Assembly (NCBI GenBank): GCA_965112735.1
Contig: OZ218963.1
Span: forward strand, 1,984,001-2,048,000
Source: Phaeosaccion multiseriatum
Lineage: Eukaryota > Ochrophyta, other classes
DNA length: 64,000 nt
Direction of reading: 5' to 3'
Shown here: piece after piece, positions 33,603 to 43,391 of the stretch
Layout: the number at the start of each line of letters is the position of its first letter
Position numbering within the stretch: position 1 is the first letter of the stretch
Notes under the pieces: generated by a model
Database searches by the model: none
Told to the model about the DNA's origin: nothing
Seen by the model: the letters and a program-made list of their open reading frames with translations, nothing else
Translations under genes and position numbers: made by a program

Positions 33603-36600
33603 GCAACGATGATTTAGCTCCCGTTGAGTGAGTGATGAAAGATGGAGCCCGAAACGGACGCTGCATGTCAAACAAAGGATCCACACGGCAACATGGCCTT
33701 TTTGGCTTGGTTTCTCCCTTCAGGCGGTACATACTCTTCGCACACATACACACGCACGCACGCACCCACCTCGTCGTGGCACAGGCGACACGTGAAGAGC
33801 TTTCCACAGCAGGCGGCGCGAAGCTTGCACGCCCTCTGATAGTGGGGGCATCCCAAAACCATCTCCCCCTGTTGCTGCTGCTCGTCCTCCCCCGCAGCAG
33901 CATCAGCGCCACTCCGTCCCGAAAGCGCAACAATGGTTCTGTACGTTGGCGCCAGCTCAGCGGCAGTGAAGCACGCGTCATCAGCGGGATTGTGAGCAGC
34001 CGAATCTTCCACATCTGCCTGCTGCTTGCGATACCACCGCTTCGGAGCCAGCAGCTTCTCCTTCTTCGCACCTCCTCCTCCCCTCCCCCTTGCCTGCCCC
34101 ACTGGCAGTCCATTGGCGGACTCCGTCCTCCATGCGTCGCCCGCCCCCCTAACCTCCCCTTCACCGCTTCGCGTGGCTTGACCTTGGGCTGAGCCTAAGC
34201 ATTCCGCAGCTCCTCCAGGGCCTTGTATCTCTTCCCCTTCGCCCCCTGGTGCTGATACTCCATCTAACCCCCCCCTTCCCGTCCCCCTGCTGCTCAGCAT
34301 CGCTCCTCCCGCACGTACAGATATGTCTTCTCCTTCGAGTTCAGAATGTAATGCAGACAAGGGGGGGGCTTGCCCTCCGCCGGAAGATATGTCCTTCTGT
34401 TCTTCATGTGGCTTCTGCTGCTTCTGTTGCTCGTCTTGGTCCGTCCTGGCGCGTTTACTCTAACCGAGGGAGAAACCAAAACCATGGCAAGTGAGAAATA
34501 AAGCAGAACACTTGGATCTCTTCCCGATCGGCCTTCGCACCGTTCCACACAGAAAACCCCCTCCAAAAGAGACATCACACACACTTTCGCATGGGAACTG
34601 AACCCCCTATCCCCCACTCCAAGGACTCACTGTAAGGACTCACTGTGGTACTCACCCCTTGGAACATTTCCGTCCTCAGTGCCTGTACAAGAGCGCTCTT
34701 CTTGGGCCCGTCCAGGGTGCGCTCCCTGCCGATGCGCTTCACGGTTTCCGTGAACTCCTTCTCGCTCAGCGGCGTGGTCGCCGGACAGCGTCCAACGTAC
34801 GCGCACACAGCACACGCCCCTACACGGACGACTGCGCCAACCGCAACAGCCGCTGCCACTGCTGCTAAATTTTCGGCTCTCTCCCTTGTCGCATCCTCCG
34901 CCTTTGTCTCCTTTGTCTCTGCCTTCGTCTGCCCAGCTCCATTCTTCGCTGGAGCCGCCACCGCCGCTGCTGCTGATGATGGTGGCGCTGATGCTACCGA
35001 TGTCGAAGTGCCCCCTCCCTCAACTCCGCCCCCCTCCACTGTTCCTACCGGCACTGCTGGTGCGGCTCCGGGTGCAGCCGTAGCGATGCGTGTCTCTCTT
35101 CCCTCCAGCAGCCGCAAGCTACCGAAATCTCGCATTATGCTGCACGCGCCCCCCTCCCCTTCGGATTGCTGCTGCCCTCCTGTGAGGGGTCGCTTTCTGC
35201 CAGTCGCTTTTGAGCTTGTAGTACCACTGCGACCCGCTCCTTCACCCTCAGAAGGGGCCCCTGGCCATTGGAATTCACCAGAATCCAACCACTTCTCGAA
35301 ATACGTGTCCTGACACCGACGGAAGCAAACGAGCAAGCAAAGTGAACAATAGCACGCACGACAAGGCAAAGATCATCAAAGGAGAGAGGGGCTGAAGTCG
35401 TCACACCGTTGGACTTTCACTGCTGCAGTCTGTCCCTTTTGCCAGCAAGTACACACCCTTCCCGACTTCAGCATGGTTTACAGTCTCCATAGCCTGAAGA
35501 CTTCTGTCTCCTTCGCCACTGCCAAACCCTCATTCCCCTTCCTCTCTTACCTCTCCTCCTACCCATCTTCCTTCCATCCTCCTCCCCCGTCCCTCACCCC
35601 CTACCTTCCCGCCCTACCCTCACTTCTCACCTTGACCGCAGTCCGCATGTGACCCAACATATGCCCAACTTCCTCCGGCGGAAGGTTCTTCACCATCATG
35701 CCCAGGATGGCCTGCATGAGCTCCGAGGGCCGCGTGCCCATGATACGACCCACCAGTGCCGCCATCTCCTCAGCGCTGAAGAAGCGCTCGATCAGAGGCA
35801 AGGCACCCTGGCCACGCCGCCGTACAACCATAGACGATGAGGTAGAGGGAGAAGCAACAAGAAAGAGAGCAACCGGTTAGGATGTGGGACGGAGAGTACG
35901 CTGTCTGCATGGGCTTGGAGCCTGCCCCTTCTCCCCCCCCCCCTCTGTGGAAAGACAATGAAAGAGAGAAGTGTAAATTTCTTTTCCTCCGCTCCTTGGG
36001 TAGATCAAGCCGAGCCCTCCCCCTACTCCCTCCTTTCCTTTCCCTGCCTATTGGCTCACCGTCTCTTCCTTCTCGAGGTGCACAAGGAGGTGGCGACACG
36101 TGTCCTGGGTCATGCCAGCGAGCTTTGCGAGAAGTTGCCTGCGATGCTCCAAGTGTTGGTTCATCCGATTGAACCTGACACCGAGCACGGAGGATAGAGG
36201 AGGAGGAGGAGGAGGAGGAGGAGGAGGAGGAGGAGAAGAAGAAGAAGAAGAAGATGAAGAAGAAGGAGGAGGAGAAGGAGGGGAGGAGGAGGAGGAAGAA
36301 GACAGATGAGCGGTCCGTTCTCTCCACTATCATGCAAGGCCCTGGGGTGGGTCGAGAGAGGGGATCCCGGGCAATTGCACTGGCGCTAGCACTAGCACCA
36401 GCGCTGTAGACTTACCTGAGATCCTCCAGCAATGCGCTCATGCCCTCAAAGAGTTTTTGCTCCTGCGAATGGTCCTCAGCGTACTCCGCCTCGTCCACGA
36501 GCTCGTCAATGGGTACTTGGTCGATGCTCATCGTGTCTGCCATCCCCTCCCCCGCCCCCTCTTCTCCCTCCCCATCATCACCACCATCGCCGCCGCTGTT

Positions 36601-37581
36601 GTCTTCGTTTCGGGTATCACCACCCTCCTCCCCTGCTACGCGATCAGCAGCAGCAGCAGTAGCAGCAGCAGACGCCCCCTCGTCTCTATTTGGAATAGAC
36701 TCCTTCGCTTCACTCCGTGTCGCCGTGTCAGACCCTTGTACAACTCTCCCTCTTCGCTCTACTCTTTCCTTGCCCCCTCCTTCCGCGGAACCGATGAGCG
36801 TTTGAGGCGGCGACGGCTGCGGCTGGGGTGGCTTCGCTCCCTGCTTCGAATTGCCCGGTAACGGTCTCTTCTTCCCCTTATCGGCCGTCGTCCTCGTCTT
36901 GGCTTTCTCGTTGAGTGCTGGCCAGATGATCTCGTCCTCGGCAGTGGAATGCGCCTGGACAGGGCAAGGGTAAAGGTATAGAAAAAGGAAAAAGAAAAAG
37001 GAGATGTGTGTGTTGAAAGGGTGGAGAGATTTTGTTACAGTTATTTTTGGGGCATCAAACCCTCGGGGGAAAGACAGACTATTCCAGCCATGTGCGTCCG
37101 TCGCAGGCGAGCAAGGTGGATCCAAGGGGAGAGGATCACTAAACGCACCTGGAACGCGGCCCAGAGGAGCTTGAACTGACTCTTCATTTGCAGTTCCAGA
37201 TTGATATGCTCCTCCGGAAGAGGCCAATCGCCGGTCTGCGGCATTCCGTCGCCTCCACCCTCACCACCACCTGCTGCTCCTGCTGCCTCCCCTGGCCCTG
37301 CCCCGGCATGGCGCCCCATACTGACAGCTTGTCGCATGAGCTCGTGTACATTTCGACTGAGGGCTCTCAGCTCCCCTCGGAGGCACTCGTGGAAATGAAC
37401 AATTTCAATGAGGGGGCAGTGCTCAAAGCGAGACAGAGCAGAGCTGTAGAGGGGTGCACATCAAATCGGAGGATTGGCGGGGACGAAGAGTCAGGGGGGA
37501 CATTCAACAGGGTCGTTTTCCACTAAGACTCGAGACTCACTTGGACCCGAGCTTCTCCTCCGGCTGCACTATGCCAGCCAT
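31855..37581 (-). CDS. Hemerythrin/CHY/RING E3 ubiquitin ligase (BRUTUS/HRZ-like)
   Basis: Ten exons on the minus strand: 37581-37541, 37443-37149, 36954-36416, 36174-36060, 35807-35631, 35309-34656, 34459-33770, 33384-32948, 32521-32380 and 32151-31855. They join in frame to 1128 residues. The N-terminal hemerythrin-like domain reads as four helices: IEIVHFHECLRGEL, AHSTAEDEIIWPAL, YAEDHSQEQKLFEGM and HLLVHLEKEE followed by LPLIERFF. There is a long insertion between the second and third. After a disordered region come a CHY zinc finger (LGCPHYQRACKLRAACC), a CTCHY segment (CMRCGTMQP, YYCSICKLF), a RING (CPICHELMF, CGHMMHLQC) and a C-terminal zinc ribbon (CHDCEKTS, HRCGECGS). Plant BTS/HRZ proteins with this order bind iron and ubiquitinate regulators of iron uptake; that role is inferred here. 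Plant BTS has three hemerythrin domains, this protein one. The ATG at 37581 is supported by a good donor after 14 codons. Confidence 0.92.
33385..33605. repeat. TTG and CAA arrays in an intron of the E3 ligase
   Basis: Intron 33385-33769 (minus-strand gene) has TTG repeats at 33386-33412 and a CAA/ACA array at about 33495-33602. On the coding strand the acceptor is therefore preceded by CAACAACAACAG, without a pyrimidine tract. Confidence 0.85.
36184..36310. repeat. GGA/GAA array upstream of an acceptor (minus-strand intron)
   Basis: On the coding (minus) strand this is a TCC/TTC-rich tract leading to the acceptor at about 36175, so it may serve as an extended polypyrimidine tract in intron 36175-36415. 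Confidence 0.8.
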
Positions 37582-38418
37582 GCCGAACCGCGCGTCCACA
37601 CTGTTTAAAGGTTTAAAGGTTTTTTTCCTTTCTCTTTTTGTGCTCGATTCTATCCTCCCCCCACAGCACTGGAAACTGAAACTTATTTATTCCCTTTTTC
37701 CCCTCTCCCCCTCCTTCCCCCTTTTTTCTCTTTCTCTTTCTCAGTGCTTGCAGTGGCTACTGCTGCTGGGAAGCCGCTGCGAGGGCGCCGCATGATGGAG
37801 AGCTTGTGGGGAAGGTGCAGTCGAGTGTCGCTCTGGGTACTTGTGGTGGTGGCACCATCCTCCTGTAACTTGGGCAGCTGCAACAGTGCAGGGAGCAGCT
37901 TCGGCGGGGGCGGTGCCTTTTCAGCTGCAGCAGCAGCGGCAAGAGCAGCAGCAGTAGCAAGAAGAGGCGGCGGTGGTGGTGGAGATGGCGGACAATCTCC
38001 TCCTCCTCCCCCTCCTCCTGCTTCGGGAGGGTTAGGGTCGTCGCCGGCACAGTATGAGAGAGATGGTGAGCTAATCAGCATGGAAAAGGGCGTCTCTTGA
38101 GTGCGGGTGTAGTTGTGCTGGATGTGGGGAAGGTCTTAGGTTTCCATCCTCGTCTGCATCCAGGGCTGGGAGAGATCATAGGGCGCAAAAGTGGATCTAT
38201 TGATTGACCTTCTCGGACAGCACTAAGGCGTCGACTGGCGCCGCTGCAGTTCTTGGTTGTGGTGGAGCGTATGTGCTGGTCCTGTCCTTCGTGCTCTCAA
38301 CGCTGCTTCTCCTCACTCACTGGCCCTCGTCGATGCCCTCACGCGCGTGCCTTGCTTCCTGCTCGCTCGTCCAAACTTCCTTCCGCTTTGACACGTGTCA
38401 TCGACGTGGCGGGCTCAG
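37582..38418. promoter_or_regulatory. Divergent intergenic region (E3 ligase / EHD gene)
   Basis: The region holds a T/C-rich stretch at 37620-37740 and then GC-rich, low-complexity DNA open in several frames on both strands (37740-38100). It must contain the E3 promoter and the 5' end of the EHD gene. Part may encode the disordered N-terminus of the EHD protein, but no start codon can be chosen. Confidence 0.35.
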
Positions 38419-41400
38419 GGACGACAAGTTGGCAGCGGCAGCAGCAAGGGCAGCCCCAGGCACCGCAAGGACACGAGTACCATCAGCAGGACAAGGAGCA
38501 TCAAGGGGAAACTAACGGCAGAAGGGGTTGGGGTTTCGGGGGCAGTGGGCCGGCCAAGTGGGACACAGCAGCCAACTTTGAGCAACGGGGTGACGTAGAG
38601 CACGGGTACTCTCCACCCCCACCGCCACCACCACCATCAGGACGGCGGGACGGCGACTCTTCTTCCGAATGCGATAACCAGTCAGCAGCCGACGCACAAT
38701 GGCACAACAGGAACAGCAACAGAGATGATGGTGACTACAACGGCAACAGTGGCAGCAATCAATGGGGTAAGCGTCCGCCCCAGCCACCGCCAGAGCCGCG
38801 CTACAGTCAGCAACAGCAGCAGCAGCAGGCAAGGCAATGGGAGTGGGAGGGCGCAAACTTTATGCAGCAACAGCAGCATCAGCCGCCACCAAAAGGGTGG
38901 GAAGGCTTCGGCAGTGGAGCAGGGGCCGGGGCAGGGGCGGGGGAAGGGGGGAGGGTGGCGCACCAGCAGGCGACGCACATGTGCCACAGTACGGTGCAGT
39001 AGGGGGCGGCCTCGGGACTGCTGCGTCTGTGAGGAATCAGCAGCAGCAGCAGCAGCAGCCAGTAGGAGACCTCCCCCCACCCGGGGGGGATCTCCCAGGG
39101 CTGCCTGCAGGGGCCAGTGTGGGAGCGGTGACACCGGAGATTACGTTGAGGCAGTACCGGTCGGTGAGTTGGTGGGTGGGTGGGCGGAGTGGGGCAGTGG
39201 GTAGGTGCGTGAGTGGGTGCCTCGCAGAGTTATTAAGCGAAGTCAAAAGGGTTCTTTCGAATGAAGAAGGAAGAGCTTGGGAACGGAAGTTGCTCTTGTT
39301 CAAAGCTGTGATGGCTTTTTGTGTGTACCTTGCCATGTGCTTTGGTTGGTCCTGCGCGAAAGCTTGTGTACAAATCCAAAAAGTCTCTTAATCCCCCCCC
39401 CCCATATTCCGAATTCCTCATCTACCCCATGCTGAAAATCGAATCGAACTCACATAGGGAGGAGCGGCGACAGCCAGCGGGGCTCCCGGAGTGGCCGGAG
39501 CGGCCGGAGTCCCTGATGTAGAGGCTCAAGTAGCGCAGATGCGGAACCTTGACAAGGAACTGGTGCGTGCCGTTAAGAACGAGTTTCGATGGAGGACAGT
39601 GCTTGCTCTACCGCACGACCTTCTCAACTTCTTTTCCAAAGGCTATACTGGACCTGAGGCTTCACATGGGGGTCAGTCTGTTGGCTCTCTTTCCATGTCT
39701 CCCTCTCTTTCTCCTCTCTCTCTCCCTATCTCTCTCTGTCTCGCTTCCTCTCTGGTGTTCGAGAGTGGAGGGCAGAGAAGGCAGGCCCCTTACGTAATAT
39801 GCCCCTTATGTTGGCAACACCGCACCCATCCTCACCGCTCTGCGTCAATATGCACCATCTCTGTTCGTTCTTGGGGGGGGGTTGGCTCTTTTCTGTATGT
39901 GAACCATCAATCTACTGTACGGAGCCGTACTCTCTCAAACACGGGGACTGACTGAATTCCTTCCTCCTTCCTCGGACTGCTTTTGCTCCCGTTGGGAACC
40001 GAATCAGGTGTGTGAGGGTCTGAAAAAGGCCTACCGGAAGAAAATACTCCCTTTGGAAGAATCCAGCAAGTTTCAGCTGTTCAACTCACCTCCTCTCAAT
40101 CCCGCGGACTTTGAGGCCAAACCAATGGTTCTCATTGTGGGGCAGTACAGCGTGGGCAAGACGAGTTTCATCCGTTCTCTGCTTCAGAAGGACTTTCCGG
40201 GGCAGCGGGTTGGGCCAGAGCCCACGACCGACCGTTTCGTGGCTGTGAGCTACGGCGAGGATGAGGTGGGTTATGTGAGGAGAAGGCGACAGGATGGCAG
40301 GAGAAGGAAGGAGGAGAGACCAAGGACAAAGGAAGAGAGGAAGGAAGGAGGGGCACACACACACACGACAGCCACACTGGTATACAAACGTTTCCAGCCC
40401 CATTACCTCACTTGACTTTGCCTCTTGTTTTCGTTGGATCCATCGGTCAACGCCATGTGCCAAATGCATCATTCCGCAGGGGGTGATGCCGGGCCATGCG
40501 CTCGCAATGCAGCAAGACATGCCCTTCCGAAGCTTGCAGCAATTTGGAAACAACTTTCTCACCAAATTTGAGGGGTCGATCGTCAACGCACCCATTCTCA
40601 GAAATATTACTCTAGTGGACACCCCAGGTTGGTGAAAGAAAAGATTCGATGCATGCTGAGAGCGGGGGGGCGCTGGAGGAGAACGGGGAGAGACTAATGC
40701 GAGAGTTGCCGATATTGGTCCTCTTCTCTTTGTAATCTTGAATGACTGACTCTCCGCTGCTATTGCTACTTCTCTTGGCTGCTGCTGTATCACTTCACTG
40801 TTTCGCGCTGCTACTGCTGCTGCGGTGGCCGCATTGTCGAGAGCAGGAGTCCTGTCGGGCGAGAAGCAGCGCATCGGCAGAGACTACGACTTTAGCTCTG
40901 TGATAAGCTGGTTCGCCGAGCGAGCCGACCTCATCATCGTCATGTTCGATGCCCACAAGCTCGACATTAGCGACGAGCTCAAGATGGTTATCGACACGCT
41001 CAAGCCGCATCACGACAAAATGAGAGTGCTTCTCAACAAGGTGAGGAAGGAGTGGGTCCTTTGTGCCCGTCTGTCCGTCTGTCCGTCTGTCCATCCTCAA
41101 ACAGTGGGAGAGCTCAGTCGTGAGGTTTGTACGAGGGTTTGAGTTTTCAGTTTGAGATGCGTCGATCTGAGAGGGCAGGCGGTAGTTCAGGCTGTATGTC
41201 CCTTTCGGTGTTTTTGAGGCCCTTCCCCCCCTCACACTCCTCTTGGGAGAAAGCTGTCATAGAGCTTAGTGTCAACATGAACGGGCCACTGTTTCAACTC
41301 TGCTTCAAGGGACAAAAAGTTTTGTCTCCGAAGTCCCATCCTCACGCACGCGTGCTCTCTATCCTCCCCTCTCTCCCTCCCTCCCTCCCTCCCTCCCTCC

Positions 41401-42607
41401 CCAGGCGGACACCATCGATACGCAGCAGCTGATGCGTGTGTACGGAGCGTTGATGTGGTCACTCGGGAAGGTGATGCAGACGCCGGAGGTGTGTCGGGTC
41501 TACATTGGCTCCTTCTGGGAAGCGCCCCTCTCCAACGCCGAGAACAGACTACTCTTAGAGGTAAGTAAACATTAAAAGAGAGTGACGTGTGTGTGTTTCC
41601 AGCCCTTGATTGTTCGCCGTGTGCGGGACAGGATTAGAGTCTTGTGTAGATGGTTGACTGCAAGGTTTGTTTGCTCTCTCTCTCACACACACACACGACT
41701 ACGTAATTCTTAGGTTGATCCATAAGTCTCTATAATTGTCTCTGCGGCAGTGGCGGCAGGAACGATGAAGCAGCAGCGCCTCTCTCATGAAAAGGAGGGG
41801 GGGAGGGGAGGGGGGTTGTGGGGACTCCGAAATGTGCTCACCTTACCGTACTCATCCACTCTGAGCGTGTTTTTGACGCCCACCTTAACCCCCCCCCCCG
41901 CCTCCTCTTGTCGCGCGCGATCACACCCACTTCCAACACTTCATGTATACACTCTCCTCCCCATCAGCGCGAGAAGGGCGACTTACTGGAAGAGCTGATG
42001 CGCCTTCCCGAGAACGCAGTCATCCGGAGGATCAACGAGCTTGTAAAGAGGGCCCGAACGGTCAAGGTACACGCCTACATCATCCACTACCTCCGCAAGC
42101 AGATGCCTTACATGATGGGCAAGAGTGAGAAGCAGGCCAAGCTCGTCTCGAGGCTAGATCAAGAGTTTCTGGCGTGTGCCCGGCGCTACGGCCTCCCCCT
42201 CGGGGACTTCCCCAAAGTGGACAAGTTTCGGCGGAGCCTGAGGGAGGTGAAGGACATAAGCAAGTTCCAAAAGCTGGACAAGGGGTGAGTTAAATTGATA
42301 GATGGGTATGAGGTTCGCTCTGAAAGCGTCGAGCGTCGTTTTATTGGCGGGCAAGAAGTGAGTGCCGCCCTCTGACCCTCTCTTTGTCGCGTGTTCCCTC
42401 TCATCTCGTTCTGCCTTTCTCCGCTGCATCCCTTGCGCCCCCCTCCCCCACCACCACCCACCCACCCCTCCCTTCGTCCAACCCACAACACACAACGCAT
42501 GACTCTCGGGCCAATGATGAACCGAAACCAACAGCTTGGTGCACGAGATGGACAAAGTGTTTAGTATAGACATCCCTCGGCTTATGGAAAAGGCCCAGCA
42601 GAACTGA
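38419..42607 (+). CDS. EHD-family dynamin-like ATPase, no EH domain seen
   Basis: Exons with consistent phase: up to 39163, 39458-39562, 40008-40265, 40480-40627, 40847-41040, 41405-41560, 41968-42284 and 42535-42607. The protein core of about 400 residues matches EHD/RME-1 membrane-remodelling ATPases: the helical start VCEGLKKAYRKKILPLEE, P-loop GQYSVGKTSF, RVGPEPTTDRF, DTPG joined across a splice to VLSGEKQRI, FDAHKLDISDE, NKAD across the 41040/41405 splice, the nearly invariant QQLMRVYGALMWSLGK and IGSFWEAPL. The protein stops at MEKAQQN, where animal EHDs continue into a C-terminal EH domain. Plant EHDs carry EH domains at the N-terminus; here the N-terminal exon is Gln/Pro/Gly-rich with several Trp and shows no EH or EF-hand motif. 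The true start is unresolved, and the N-terminal exon changes frame near 38946-38956. By family it tubulates and scissions endocytic membranes. Confidence 0.85.
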
Positions 42608-42639
42608 GCTAAGGTGGGTGTCTCCCCTTCTCTTCCTTC

Positions 42640-42902
42640 ATTTTAACACTCGATTTACGTAAGAATCGCCCAAATCGCCCGTTTTTTGGGGGTCGGGCGC
42701 CAAGGGGGAGTGCTCTTGCAGAAACGCTGACAAGTAGGGGAAGGGAAAAGGCGAGGAAATCCGAAAGACTATGCATCGATAGGCATCTAAAGAGCTACAC
42801 GAAGAGCTATAGCGCTTCTCCCAGCGTCATTTTGCGGAGTTCGTGCAAAAAAATTATTGGGGACGATTTGGGCGATTCTTAACGCAAATCGAGTGTTAAA
42901 AT
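42640..42902. mobile_element. 263-bp MITE-like element with about 40-bp terminal inverted repeats
   Basis: The left end (42640-42678) starts ATTTTAACACTCGATTTACG and continues into AAGAATCGCCCAAATCG. The right end (42864-42902) is its reverse complement apart from about two differences and one base of length. The interior (about 180 bp) has no open frame. No clear target-site duplication could be settled by eye. It lies between the EHD stop and the G-alpha start, consistent with a non-autonomous DNA transposon. Confidence 0.8.
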
Positions 42903-42940
42903 TAATTGCTTCCTTTCTTTCTCACTCTTCTTTCAACCCT

Positions 42941-43060
42941 TGGCGTGCTACCTGCTACCGACCGGCCGGCCGGCCAACCATCAGCTGCCACCGCCGGCTG
43001 GCGTGCTACCCCCTACCGGCCGGCCGCCAGTAGCGTGCTACCGGGTCCGGATACCGGGTC
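42941..43060. repeat. GC-rich repeat cluster with GCGTGCTACC units
   Basis: GCGTGCTACC occurs three times (about 42943, 43001 and 43033), separated by CCGGCCGGCCGG-type palindromes. Reverse-complement relatives occur near 49912-49935, and related GCTATC units lie at 48030-48080. It lies upstream of the G-alpha gene. Confidence 0.65.
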
Positions 43061-43391
43061 GAGGGCTTTGATTATTATTCCATGATTTACTTTTGGTACG
43101 TTATTTGCCGAAAAATTACGTAAGGAAAGGTAAGAGTTTTGAGACGGACCACCCTCCCCTGGGCCAAACCCTTCTTCTCTCGTCCTCCTCTTTCACCACC
43201 ACTCCTAACCCTCCCTTCTTCCTCGTCTTCGCTGTCGACGTCGCCGGTGGCTGGCTGCGCACGCTGCTGCTGGGGCTAGGAGCGAAGCAATCAGCATCAC
43301 GAACAGACGAAAAATTGATTGAAAGAAGGTAGAGGGAGGGTTGCTTCCCTCTTAAACCCTCAGCCAAGCCTGGCAGGGGAGGCGTGTCGCC

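Noticed and set aside
37683-38100. Ala/Pro-rich open frames on both strands upstream of the E3 and EHD genes
   Set aside because: Low-complexity sequence open in several frames, with no splice pattern linking either strand to a known exon.
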